Shown: positions 23,891-35,378, counted from the first letter of the stretch. The stretch: DNA of 64,000 nucleotides from Marasmius tenuissimus (GCA_029532415.1 JAQOTA010000064.1:806001-870000); one strand, 5' to 3'. Numbers and translations: made by a program. Notes: generated from the letters alone by a model not told the origin.

Positions 23891-24050
23891 TTTGGCCGCC
23901 GATTAGGCTTGGTGGCCGGGCCCGATACTGAGCTTTACTCAATATTTGACAGAGCTTTGCCGGTCACATACCTCTGCGGGATTCCATCTGAACCCTCGCG
24001 TCGAAACAGGTTTGGCCGCCGATTAGGCTTGGTGGCCAGGCCTGATACTA
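23891..24050. repeat. Two direct copies of a 40-base unit spaced 120 bases apart
   Basis: 23891-23930 and 24011-24050 share TTTGGCCGCCGATTAGGCTT and GGTGGCC(G/A)GGCC(C/T)GATACT. The second copy abuts the start of the sirtuin fragment and may mark a capture junction. Confidence 0.8.
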
Positions 24051-24065
24051 GGATTTTCTCAAAAA

Positions 24066-24990
24066 ACTACACGGCACACTCCATGTAAGTTTCCCCTTTC
24101 GATCCGAACGCCAACAACAATAACCTTCTTCATAGCGCGTTCGCTGCAAACACGGTCACATAGTCGACAGAGACACCTTCCAAGATTGGTTATCCGAAGC
24201 CAACCCTCAAAGGTACTCCTTCGCCGCAGAGGTAGAAAACTCTGGCGAAGCACTCAGGACTAACCCCAATGGTGACATTCGTATTTCGTATTTTTTCTCT
24301 TTTCTTTCGAGACTTGAGCTGATACACCCCATTACACGCTCACAGGTTGCTATAGAACACCTAGGCGTTTCGTACCACGAATTCGTGATACCCGAGTGTC
24401 CCACTTGTCTCAGCGAAAACAAGATGAACAACGCGGTATGGTTTCTTTCTACCTTGTAAACCAGCTAGCATTTTGGTTGACTCTCTCTCCCCAGCACAAA
24501 CCCGACCTAGTCTTATTCGGAGAATCACTCCCAGAGGAGGTCAGATCCCGGTCGTAAGAAGCAAAAAACGAAACAGAACGTATACCACAGGAACACTGAC
24601 TATCTACAACCACAGCTTCCAAAACGTCAAACAAGCCGATAAACTACTCCTGATAGGAACAACGCTCGCTACATACTCTGCTTTCAGGTACATACCTCCC
24701 CTCCTCCCCTCCCCCTCCCCTCCCTTCCTTCCCCCGACCCAATCCAAAACCGATAGACTACTCAAACGCGCCATCGACCTCAAAAAACCCGTCCTAATGG
24801 TAAACGTCGGACCTTCCCGAGCCGACGACGTCCCAGGCGTCGAAAAGCTGGACATCTCGAGCGGGTTGATTATACGAGATGTTGTTAGGAACGTTTTGTG
24901 TAGGTCGAGCGCCAGTTTTGGTCCCCCGACTTCCTCCCTACGTATAGCGGGTTCCCCTCCGCCGATTAGCGTAATTCTTTTTTTAATGGA
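24066..24990 (+). pseudogene. Sirtuin (SIR2-type NAD-dependent deacylase) gene fragment
   Basis: Exon pieces with introns still present read LHGTLH, an intron to 24135, then RVRCKHGHIVDRDTFQDWLS and EANPQRYSFAAEVENSGEAL. Next come HEFVIPECPTCLSENK (second zinc CxxC), HKPDLVLFGESLPEE, KQADKLLLIGTTLATYSAF and KPVLMVNVGPSRADDVPGVE. These are the zinc module and C-terminal Rossmann half of a class II/SIRT4-like sirtuin. The N-terminal half, with the GAGxS and catalytic His region, is absent, and a stop follows PEEVRSRS. Retained introns show capture from genomic DNA rather than from mRNA. Non-functional. Confidence 0.75.
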
Positions 24991-24999
24991 CAAGTAGAA

Positions 25000-25890
25000 C
25001 CCAGTAGATAACTATTCAAGCCTCCGATTGTCCGATATCGTCCATATTCTGATAGATCGCGAGGTCGACATTGCGCGGTCGAAGTGCCGGTAATTGCCGG
25101 ACTGGGAAAATGTTTGATCTCGTATATGGGGAACGAATGCTCGCCTCGTCACCGGATATACCGGTTTTGAGATCCTGAATTGACACCTTACAGACGGTGT
25201 ATAGCCCATTGAAATCGGCGAGGAACTGAACGAGCAACGGTGGTAGCTCTCCTGACCCGGGCCAAATCCACCCACAGCCACTCACCCCGAAATTAGTTTG
25301 GCTTGTATAACGGGTTTTTCTGCATCGTTATGGATGTCCAGCGGCGCAAATGAAAGCTATGAGATCTACAAACAGAACGGTAAGTTCTATATGGCTCAAC
25401 GTTCAAATAAAAATGTGCCAGGCCCTCAACACGTGAACCCGGCATTTTCACCACCATCAACGTATGTTGGCTCGTATAGTGGAATAAAGGCACGAGTAAA
25501 AAAAATCGAGCGAGCAGGACCTTTAGATTTTTATTCAGGCTTTCAGACGCTGCACGACGCTTCCCAATCCGTTCAGTATTCGTAGCACAGTGACGATCTC
25601 TTTTTCGACCTCCCTCACAGCCACCCCAGCCAACACATACCGAAATATCTCCCAGCTCTCATCACATCGTTGATCCCAGAAGCCCCCCAAATCAAATATG
25701 TTGATCTTTTTCTACATTACTAGCTTCCCTATGGCCGGTGAGTTGAGTTGCAGAGGGTAGTTGCGGGCGGTTGCAACTGGTTGCAACCGTCCGCGGATAT
25801 CCGCAACTACACAACAGTTGTTTGTTGTTACTCTCGAGCAATTATACGCGACTTTTTTCGTTCTGATTTCGTTTTTACACACAGTCTCAA
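25000..25890. other. Unassigned cargo segment
   Basis: A short minus-strand open stretch (25285-25012; contains GSGELPPLLVQFLADFNGLY) and a plus-strand one (25340-25585) look like gene scraps, but I recognise neither. A tract of TTGCAACTGGTTGCAACCG-like repeats lies near 25765-25790. Confidence 0.3.
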
Positions 25891-25899
25891 TAGGATAAC

Positions 25900-26830
25900 T
25901 ACTCTACATCAGGAAGCCGACGGTACAAGTCATAGAAAGTGATAATGAATCGGATCGGATTGGGTACATCCTCCAGGTTCCCCATCGGCTGGCTCAGCCA
26001 CTCACACAACTCTCGTATGGTTCTCCAGCGTACCCCTAGCACCCTACCAATCCCATCCATGAAGGTCTCTCCTTCTGAATCCTTCCCCTGTCGGCCAAAG
26101 ATAATCGCAATAATCCAGGGTAGGACTGGGAAATGTTCGCCAGTCGTTGAGTCGAGCGGGCGGAATGAACATTTTTCCGCATCAATCCGCTGGTTCGGGG
26201 TCGGTGGAGGATGGTTGAACGGCTGCCGGAGAGGAACCCAACAGAGGAAGCAATACGGCCAGTTATTGTTGTAGGGCAACTGGAGTCGACGAATTTGATT
26301 AAGATGTGTTCTGAAGAACACGTTTCGGTCGTGAATAGTAGAGTCAGTGTGAATATGACCCAGGACCCAGCAATCGACACAGCTGACGTCTACGACACGC
26401 TCTAGGACGCGTTTCAGGACATTGAGCTGGTCCTTTCCCTTGTCGAAACGTGACTCTATATCCATCGCGTTCGTTTCGACGGAGGCAGCTACCTCAGCCA
26501 CAACCGGCCCTTTTTCGGCGTTGGGAACAGGGACCAGAGGTTTGTCGAACCTCGCTCGATCAGCAGGTGTATACCCATACGGAGTCTAAAACACGTTAGC
26601 GATAGAAACAACGCTGAAAAACAAGCCGAGTACTCACGTTGGCCATTCGCTCACAATTACTACAAAGCTCACCGTTCAGAGCTACACAGGAGTGAGATTC
26701 ACGGTCTAGGCAAGCAAAAGAAAGCCGTAGACAGTCTCTCGTCTGTAAAAACTCCCGCATCTCAATTCTCCCCTCGTGGTCGACAATACTGGGGTCTTTC
26801 GGGAGTGTTGGCAATCTCCACCAGAGAGTT
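25900..26830 (-). pseudogene. RecQ/telomere-linked-helicase-like C-terminal tail fragment
   Basis: The minus strand reads [19 protein letters not shown].., [17 protein letters not shown], an intron near 26590-26640, then YGYTPADRARF, VSCVDCWVLGHIHTDS, WPYCFLCWVPL and WIIAIIFGRQGKDSEGE, ending LYRRLPDVE. Paired cysteines ([21 protein letters not shown]) resemble the zinc-binding tails of fungal RecQ-like helicases found near telomeres and in mobile DNA. No helicase motifs are present, so it is at best a 3' fragment. The family call is tentative. Confidence 0.4.
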
Positions 26831-26895
26831 ACGCATCTCGAAGGAAGACCTACTCATATGACCGAACGTCATTGTGACCTCTTCATTCTTCGAAA

Positions 26896-27453
26896 ATGGC
26901 CGAGCAACCTACCAAACAAAAGTTATGGGGTGGAAGATTCACTGGCAAGACTGATCCTTTGTGAGTTTTGTACCGACCATGTGATGATTCCTTATGCCCA
27001 TGTTGTCAGAATGCATGATTTCAACCAATCGTTGCAATATGACCAGAGGATGCATGCATCCGATATTAAAGGCTCTATTGCCTACGCGAAAGGACTAAGA
27101 CGCGTCGGGATTTTGAACGAAGATGAAGAATGAAAGATCATCGGGGGATTACAGGCTGTCGGTAAAGAATGGGAAGATGGAGTCGTATGTAACCTCCATA
27201 ACAAACCGAGTTTTACGCTGACGCGCTCCAAAGTTCAAGGTGCAACCAGACGATGAGGACATCCATACTGTTAACGAGCGCAGGCTGAGCGAACTGATTG
27301 GGCCGCTCGGCGGAAAACTGCATACTGGGCGATCTCGAAACGATCAAGTTGCCACCGACATGCGACTATGGCTTTTGGAGGAGATCAAAGAAGTCCGTAG
27401 CGGTTTGATGGGCCTCATCCGTGTGCTAGTGGAAAGGGCCGACAAAGAAAAAG
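26896..27453 (+). pseudogene. Argininosuccinate lyase gene fragment (5' part only)
   Basis: ATG 26896 starts [20 protein letters not shown]. It splices over 26961-27009 to [14 protein letters not shown] and [20 protein letters not shown], and over 27187-27233 to [31 protein letters not shown] and [17 protein letters not shown] follow, the unmistakable argininosuccinate lyase N-terminal domain. Argininosuccinate lyase makes arginine and fumarate in arginine synthesis. An in-frame TGA lies at 27131-27133. Similarity ends at LVERADKEK (about 27453), where a minisatellite begins, so the catalytic Ser loop and two-thirds of the enzyme are missing. Introns are retained. Clear captured host-gene pseudogene. 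Confidence 0.9.
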
Positions 27454-27456
27454 CAA

Positions 27457-27860
27457 ACGCTGGCAGGGAACACCTCGATTCCCTGCTGGCACCTCGACCG
27501 TTACGACGCCGCTGGGTCAAAGTAAAACAAAAAAAGAAGAAAACTCTCGAATATACGAGAGACACACCCCACGCCGGCAAGAGACACCTCGATCTCTTGC
27601 TGGCACCTCGACCATTGCGACGCACGGTGTGCAATGAAAGGTAAAGAAAGAAACTCTCGAAAATACGAGAGACACACTTCACGCCGGCAGGGAACACATT
27701 GATTCCCTGCTGGCACCTCGACCGTTACGACGCGTGGTGTGCAATGAAAGGTAAAAATCTCGAAATACGAGAGACACACCCCGCACCGGCAGGGAACACC
27801 TCGATTCCCTGCTGGCACCTCGACCATTACGACGCGTGGTGTGTAATAAAAATAGAAAAA
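27457..27860. repeat. Minisatellite, about four 102-114-base units
   Basis: Units begin near 27461, 27575, 27683 and 27786. Each holds CCTGCTGGCACCTCGACC(G/A)TT and, between units, a short palindrome CTCTCGAATATACGAGAG or its variants, plus an inner dyad GGGAACACCTCGATTCCC. A further fold-back lies at about 27896-27980 (GTTCGATACC..GGTCGTTCGAC). The array begins where the argininosuccinate lyase similarity stops. Confidence 0.8.
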
Positions 27861-28140
27861 AGTGAAAAAAGTTTGAGAAAACAGCTCATTACCCTTTTGT
27901 TCGATACCACCACGGTCTTCAGTGTAGGAGAGAGTCACCTCGGACTCTCTCAAACACCTCGGTCGTTCGACACTGAAGGGTGATGGCGGTAAAGAACAAA
28001 GAGGCGACGTGTCACACGCAGTGACATGTAACGATATATCAACTTCTGGTCATGTGACCTGTCAACACGCGTCGCGTGTGCTTTTTTCACGTGTTCCTCT
28101 CTTTCTTCTTTACCACCACCACTACTGATTCTTCTTCAAC

Positions 28141-29996
28141 ATGGTAAGTTATCTCACACATTCTTAATCCAATTCTATTATTTATGTTTATTGTAGGCCA
28201 GAACCAAAGGCAGGGGTAGACGCAGGGGCAAGGCTGGTGTTGTTAAACAGACAGCACAGAAATCCACTGGAGCGCCAGCCCCACGCGTTCCTTTGGGCAT
28301 TTCTACCGTCAAAGCATCACCTCCTCTCAAGTCTGCGAAGAAGGGCGGGAAAAAGCCGATTCCAGCCAAACGAGATATCAATTTGAAGGCTCCCCAGCCA
28401 AAAATCAAGATGCACGGGGCGACCATCCAACACCTTTCCGGGGCGATGGGTTTCAGTGTTCTCATCACGACCAAGATGGGAGTTGAGCTCTACACCGAAC
28501 AGCAATTTCTTGAAAATAACGAGAATCCTCCGGTTAGATTACAGGTACGTTTCAAATTTCCGGGTTCGTATCATTTCTAAGTGCGACTATAGCATTGTAT
28601 CACCTGCAATCATGGCGGGAAACTGATTGATTGCGACCACTGCATGGGCGCTGTATGCTGTCAGTGTCTGCCAGATGCCATCGTTCAGAGACTTGACGAA
28701 GGGGCGCCTCTTGGGTACTTCATGTGCCCGCGATGCCATGCTCAAGAATACCCTACGAAACCATACAAGGTAAAATCTTGACATTGCATAGCTCCGAGTA
28801 TGACTCAATGTTCCACACAGGGATTCGATCTTCTCAAAGAAACTCTGTTCTTGCAACGCGGCTCAACCTATCGCACCAGAACAGTTGACCCTATTATGGG
28901 GGCCACCCTCGTACTCTTCATATACTTGAAGGACCCAGTTGTGAAGCCTGGCGTGGTTCTGGGCGCGATTCATCCTCTCAAGATTTGGGCTGCTGATGAC
29001 TTGGTCTATTGTGCCGTTCCGTTCGATTTCAAAGACGACACTAGCGACTACTTGGAGGCCATGAACGACGTTGTCAACCAACTCCAAGATGGCGTACTAC
29101 AACGGTATGTTCTGTTTGACATCTCCACAATTCTCTGCATCTGAGATTACACAGTGTCAAAAAAATTGTGGTGGTTGTCTCGACGCATACCGACCCAGAG
29201 AGGGGGGACTTCCATATTATTCCTGACTGTGGCGGAAGCGTTCCTTTTGACGAGGTAAATGATATCACCTATTGTTCTTCACGTTTCTCATTTATCCTTC
29301 AGCTTGCGAATGTCCTCTTTCCAGAAGATCTCCGGGTTCAGCTACGGGCCCGGGGCTTCTGGAGTCAGTTGGTATTGCTGGCCTGCGGTTCTTTTTGGAG
29401 GATGCGAGAGCCTGTTACGCAGATTTTTGACTTTGTCAAAGAGTGCGAGCTATCTTTCTGTCCCTTGTTTATTTTGTTTGTCTAATCACAACTGTAGCAT
29501 TGGCTTTGATCATGCTCTGGGATTTTCTGCACAGAATCTTCAGACTGCTCTCACCACAGCGTTCGTCCAACACGCCCTTGAGAACTTTGTCATTCACGGG
29601 GATCGTCGAACTATTATACCCATCCTTCTAGAGCACTCGCGCACTGGTTCCCACAGTGAAATCATCTCGTTGAACCCTTTCACCAAGGAAATCCTAGAGT
29701 TTCTATGGCATCACCCACTCATGAGCCCATTTGGAGACCCTAGCTTGCTTCACGCTCAGTGTTCCAAGTGCGGTGTACTCTCGCCATGGGTGAATGTCGA
29801 CTGCAGACCTGGGAGCGACAGCATTCATCGGCTCACTGTTCAGTGCAAACATTGCCATGAAACTCAAACCATCGATCGTCCCGCTGGTCTAAGGAAGGTA
29901 ACTGGTGGAGGAGACAATGCTAGCTACCTCAGACATAGTACTGGAGATTGGATGGTACGTACTATTGAGATAGAGAAGTTGCGTTCAGTAGAGTAG
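28141..29996 (+). CDS. H3-tail-like / PHD-like zinc finger / caspase-CHAT-like protein (516 aa, 7 exons)
   Basis: Exons: 28141-28143 (ATG alone), 28197-28544, 28593-28769, 28821-29104, 29155-29254, 29303-29442, 29498-29996; 1551 nt, no stop before TAG 29994-29996. The first residues read MARTK, a 12-residue basic insert (GRGRRRGKAGVV), then KQTAQKSTGAPAPR. This matches histone H3 A1-K4 and K4-R17, with R8 changed to Q and K14 to P. A Lys-rich linker follows. Residues 118-176 form a PHD-like finger (CITCNHGGKLIDCDHC, VCCQC, CPRCH) with Cys where PHD usually has His. Residues about 185-370 look caspase/CHAT-like: beta strand IVVVVS then THTD (His282), and LVLLACGSF (Cys332), 50 residues apart. 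A CxxC zinc ribbon (CSKC..CKHCH) precedes the C-terminus. Possible roles: binding or decoying H3-tail readers, with a peptidase. Function is inferred, not shown. Confidence 0.75.
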
Positions 29997-30220
29997 AATG
30001 ATCGTACCGTATTTTCTTGACACGAATCCAATATGTTCATTGGGTTACCCATTTCTATCAGCGCTTATTGTCCCGAAATAACGAATCTAGTCTAATTGAA
30101 GAATCCTGTCAATCAAAAGAAGCGTTATTTCACACGACTCGGACTTTAGGGTGGACAGTCCGATTTTTCAGGGTCTATCACCCCCATTCCCCAATCTTTT
30201 TATTTCCTTTCACCCCCATC

Positions 30221-31547
30221 ATGTTCCCAGTCGCTCAAACGTACCTCGACCGAACACTGTGCCTGTTCGATATGCCTTGCTATAGTGCAACGAAACGTCA
30301 ACGCCCATCCATCCAATCTAAAGCAGCTGAAGTGGAAAATCAGGCAGAAGATCAACAACTCACTGTGAATAACGAGGTTCTGTGCATTCCAGCAAGCATA
30401 CAGACACCTACAGAGATTCTTGAAGAGATCCTGTACACGGCTATTGTATCTAGCAACACCAGTCACGATGCACGCAACATCCTACTTGCATCAAAAGTCT
30501 GGTCACAGGTGTGAGTTTTCTCGCGTTTCAACGTGTTTTCTCGTGTTTCGACGCGTTTTATAGTGGATTAACGCGTTATTTTGGTAGTTCCAGGATCAGA
30601 AACGCGATGTACCGCAACATATCTGTCAGAAACCCACGGTCCCTTCATTTGCTGCTCCTGAAACTGGAGTCTGACCCTGAGAATCTCCTTCCTCTCATCT
30701 ATTCCTTCACTGCGATCATTGAAGACGGTTGGGTTTCTGAGCCCCTCCAGTGTGCACAGGATGCTACGATTCGTTCGTACGCTGATCTTTACACCAGTCA
30801 CGACGATGTGCCGGGCTCTGCTCTGGCCTCCATCCTCATTCTACTTTCGAAATCCCCTGCAAAAGTAGAATCACTTGTTCTCAATGCAGCACGTCCTACA
30901 CCTCTCATGCGAATGGTCATCAATATGCGTACTTTCTCCACAATCACCCATCTCGAGGCCCCAGTCGAGTTTGTCACTATCCAGCGTGACTGGCCTGCTC
31001 TTATCACGCTCCGGGTGTGGTACACTGTCAGTCGCGAGACAAATGTGCTACTCGAATCCCCTGACTTTTCCCATCTATCATCTCTCCAAAGGATGCATGT
31101 CATGTACGATGGGTTCGAAAAGTGGGACCTCACACCTTCTATCCGCAATATGCGCCTCCCTGCGTCGATCCAGGCAGTTGCACTTGATCTTTCATGCGGT
31201 CAAAAGGTCCCGATCTCTTGGAGTACCTTGGAGAGCTTTATTCTCAATCCAAAGGTTGTGTTTGTTTGGCTACGCTCACTGTTTCCCGGCTTGTGTCCTC
31301 ACGTTTTTCATAGGTTGTCTTTGTCATTTCTGACCCCGAGTTGGTTAGTGCGATGGGGGTAGTAGTTGAGTACGGGGATTGGTCGCAGGAGCTTTATGAT
31401 GCCGCAGTGGATGTGACGTTTGTTGCCCCACTGAGTATGGGCTCATTCTGGGAGAGCCTCGAGGAGAAGGTTGATGCACGTCTTTTGTATGCAAAAGCAT
31501 GCTCTCACAACTCTCCTGACCACCCCTTGCTTGTTGAAAAGGTTTGA
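30221..31547 (+). CDS. F-box-like protein (396 aa, 3 exons)
   Basis: Exons 30221-30510, 30588-31254 and 31314-31547 give 1191 nt without a stop. After a charged N-terminus the motif IQTPTEILEEILYTAI.. resembles an F-box (IPxEILxxI). ILLASKVW and a long Leu-rich region (FSTITHLEAPVEF, LSSLQRMHVMYDGF, VVFVISDPELV) follow, as in the large basidiomycete F-box/LRR-like families that recruit substrates to SCF ubiquitin ligases. It lies 225 bases after the H3-tail-like gene on the same strand and runs toward the transposase gene. The second intron uses a GTTGTG donor. The F-box call is moderate; the splicing is well supported by phase. Confidence 0.6.
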
Positions 31548-31623
31548 GTTTACAATGAATATGTTTTTCTTGTCCGAAATGTTGTTTGCGCACATGTATC
31601 AGTCTGTAAAGAATGAATGTATT

Positions 31624-34600
31624 CTACGAGTCCTGAAAAACAATAGGGATATACTTTCCGCTTCCCTTCTTCAGCTCTGTTGCGCTCCCGGAAATTTTTA
31701 CGAGTTCATCCTTCATCTTATTCCACTTCTCACGATGCTCCGTCATCTTTCTCCTTGCTTCATGAATCTCTTCCATAGGCTTACCCAGCTCAACAACTCG
31801 CTTCAATTTCGCATAGAGTGCATTACCTCTTGTTTGTGCACTGGTGAACTTGTCGTATGCTTTCTGTACCTTCGTATTGTGCTTGAGAATCTGATCGTCT
31901 TCCTTGTTGATCATACGATGGTCCTTGTTGTCTGGATTGTGATGAGTGAGAGGTACACTAGAAAAGTAATGGTGCTCACTCTTTCGCTTTATTGCACGAC
32001 ACAAATTGTCGACTTGATGTCCTGTTGCATACGATGGACGGACCCCTGCCTCCTCAAAAGACTAGACACATATTTAGCTTTGCCCGATAGTTGAAAGAAA
32101 GGAAGCTCACCCGAAGCTTGGCCAACTTGGTTGCATCGTAGCGTCGCCCTTTCTCAATACCTCCCACCAGAGTACACGATTTGCCTTCAAGGTTGACATT
32201 TGAGTGGGACGACTCTACTATGTTGTCGTTCTGATCACCGGCCATCCATATGTACTTTGGGATCTTGCTCTTCTCCCAGCAGACAGCTTCAAGCGCAAAC
32301 TTGCTCTGAATCTTGTTCTCTAGCCAGTCTAGAATTGTATTGTTAGTCCACGGCACCAATTCACAGGTGAATACTCCTACCAACACCAGCACGACCTCCA
32401 TCATTTCGTATTGTCTCCAAAGCTTCATCCCAACTCTCATGCTCCATACATGCAAGCCCTCTCATTGCCTCACGAGCAGGCGGCGGAACCTTGCACTCCT
32501 GAATATTCCGACAGAAGTGTACGAGGCACAAACGGAAGATACGATGGAGATGGTCATAAGGACTGAGGTCCTTCAGTTGCTTGTTCTCGTATAGATCTCG
32601 CCCATCAAGACTTTGGCATATCGACTGAAGGTGTAGTCCAAGACCTATAGGTTGTGTTAGCATCATCCTTGTCGCTTGAATGTGGGCAGTACCCTTGGCC
32701 TGCCCTCCATGCTGGTCGCCAGTCCACATCAAGACCAACCCTTGTTGATCACTTTCATCGTTTGATGGTGCGTATATGTGCCTCCAAGGAATTGGCCTCC
32801 CGGTGTCCTCTTTGACTGTCTTCTCGATCTCTTGAAATATCCGAAAGTGAGCGAAGGCTGTCTCACGAGTAACATACACCCGGCAATAGACAACCGCTAC
32901 AGACAGCTTTAGTATGAGAGTCATGAATCACAAACTCTACTTACCTGCATTCGTGTCTCGGTCACATCCAGCTATGATGAACTCTTTCCACCCATTGAGC
33001 CTCTTGAATGAAATATCGCTCTGAAGGTATTGCCCAGACTGAATAAGCCGTTGGCTACCTTCCTTACTCATACACAAGATAATCCGTAGGTCGTCGGTGC
33101 AACCGTCGTCACTATCATCTTGCATCTGATCAACAGGAACGTGGATGATGCTCCGGATGTACTGATCATCCTCTCCGTAGCGCTCGAGATGACACTTTTG
33201 CAAGTGTAAGGCGCCTAAATTCCTCTTTAAAATAGCCATAGACATTCTCAAACATTTGGCTCACCTTCCCATCCAGTACCCGTTGGAAAGACTTCCTTCT
33301 TGGCCTGCTTGATGTATGAAGCAATGTGGGCGTGATTGGCAAGCAACACATGTATGTCACTGATTGAGGCAAGAGAATCATTCGGAAACAGGGCCCGAAT
33401 GTGCGAGTGAACGACAGGGTGGCGGATAAACCCACGAGCTGTAAGGTCAGCAAGATCCTCACCGACATTTCGGAGTATGTCAAATATTCGAGAACGTAGC
33501 TTCGGCGGAGTTTTGTTGGGGAGGGGAATGGGGTGACAGTGTACTCCTTGAACAATGATCAAGACGTATGGACAGTCCTCACGGTAGTCCTCGAGAGGTT
33601 CATATATCTTGAACTTGACATCACACTTGAGGTGCTCCATGAGAGGTTGATAGAGATCCCCGGTTTCGGGGTCACGGTGGGAGTGTGCTGTTAAAGTAAG
33701 CGTCAAGAAATATTGACACTATAAGTAGCAACTCACGGCAGTTGAAGCGTTGAGCAGAGTGGTTTGTGACGATATTGCACGTCCTAGCAGGTCCTACGTT
33801 GTGTTCTATGTCAGCTTCTTCCTCAATGGCCCGTGCAGTGTCTAAATCGCCAGTAAGAACAGCCTTGATGTATTCATTGTGGTAAGAATCGTCGAGGCGC
33901 TGGTGGAAATGAAGACGGGAGTTATGCGAGTCGTAATATTCGCATCTTGAGCATACAAATCAGCGTTCCCTCCCGAGGGTACGTGGAATGGGAAGCTCAC
34001 GAAACACTTGGGTGACCTGCCTAATCAAAGGAAAAGACGACCTTGCCAGAACAACGCGTCACCTTGTCGACGTACCCTCGCTGAAGTTGCTCGTGGTGTT
34101 TTGTGAGAAACGAATCACCGGTACGTTGTTCACCTTCCACCTGCATTCGACACCCGAGTCACTGTAGTGCAGTCACATAGCTAGACGTCTTCTGGAAGAT
34201 ATCTCTTGATGGTGAATCGTAGTTCAATCGATGGTCCCTGTCCTGAGTGAGTCATTGCTTGAGTAACTCCCGCGACGCCTTGGTATGTGGAGTTTTCATC
34301 TCGTCAAGATCAGAAAACGGACAAATTTTGACTCCTTGACCTAGTAATACTGTAAGAACGCAAGTACACCAAGGCTCGGGACCACTAACAGGTTGAATGC
34401 CGACTGATGCATGGTATAGCGCCTTGTCCCATGAGTGGGTGAGTGATCAGATCGCCATTGTGCTTCTTTTTGAGTGATCCTGAAGGCTTTCCAAGAGAAT
34501 ACACAAAGTTATTCCACGGATGGTCCCAGTTTGATTCGTCGCGTCGCAAGAGATATCCAATCCCGCGGGCTGAAGTTTCCGGGTACTCAATGTATGTTTC

Positions 34601-35014
34601 AGGGTCTTCGTAGAGGTACAACCGGTCTAAACAGGTCTTGTTTGAGACCACGACATTTTCCCGGACTGATTCGGGCGTCCATAAGACCCCAGAGTACACT
34701 GAGCGACCAGGGCTGGAGGAGATGCTGCGAGTAGGGGAAGGGGTCTGAATTGGAGTAGAATACGCATGGGGTACAGGAGTCACAGGGGTCACAGGTTGAG
34801 TTGGGGAAAGTAGCTGCTGGAGAACACGCAAATCATTCTCTGAGGCGCGTACATCCTGTCCAGACTGAAGCTGAGAGTGTAGATTTTGAACAATACGCCG
34901 AATTTCTCTCTGTGGAGGAGTTTCAGGGGTTTGAACAGACAGCGGGATCAGAGAATTTGAGGTAGGATTTGTTTCCTGTGGCGCGGGGTTCAAGAGAGAC
35001 ACGATTGGGATCAT
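31624..35014 (-). CDS. Mutator-like (MULE) DDE transposase; core intact, N-terminal region uncertain
   Basis: Core exons on the minus strand: 33945-33737, 33687-33265, 33214-32945, 32896-32693, 32644-32381, 32328-32111, 32061-31624 (TAG), all in phase. Motifs: CEYYDSHNSRLHFHQRLDDS, VLIIVQGVHCHPIPLP, YLQSDISFKRLNGWKEF (first Asp), WTGDQHGGQAKG (second Asp), LCLVHFCRNIQE and NDNIVESSHSNVN (candidate Glu). A coiled-coil-like basic end follows. These fit the MULE DDE fold. An upstream exon (35014 to about 34388; proline-rich, then ESNWDHPWNNFVYSLG) and pieces such as GVKICPFSDLDEM and SGVECRWKVNNVPVIRF belong to the same gene. Between 33950 and 34390 I meet stops I cannot splice around, so the N-terminus may be broken. 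It lies at the right end of the element whose TIRs it presumably recognises. Confidence 0.65.
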
Positions 35015-35378
35015 CTTGGGCAGTAGGGGACAAAGATGAGGAGAGAGGGGCTTGAGGGATTGAAGTATCTGGTACCACAACTCCAAGAACAAAGATTCGG
35101 ACGCGACTGCAAGCAGACAGAACTTCTCGGGACTCGGAAACGACAGATTGACAGGGCGGGCTACGGGAAGGAAGTATGTGCCCCAGTGTGAAGGATGTGA
35201 AGGAGTAATCCAGAATATCACACCAATATCACATTCTCAGTCTAACTACTTAGCTAGACACAGCTGTCATGCTAAGGGACTTAGCAGGTTTTCGGGACCT
35301 GTGCAGCTTGATCTTATCTACTAAGGTACGTCACATCGTTTGTCTTATCTGCCAAATCAGAGCTTCCGATGCCTCCAT

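Noticed and set aside
27500..27953. Protein-coding repeat ORFs over the minisatellite
   Set aside because: The open frames on both strands simply translate the repeated DNA unit.
28141..28300. A true histone H3 gene
   Set aside because: Only the first about 30 residues resemble the H3 tail, with a 12-residue insert. No histone fold follows; a PHD-like finger and other domains do.
33950..34390. A complete N-terminus for the MULE transposase
   Set aside because: Joining the open pieces would need introns of 25-26 bases, too short to accept. Lesions are more likely.
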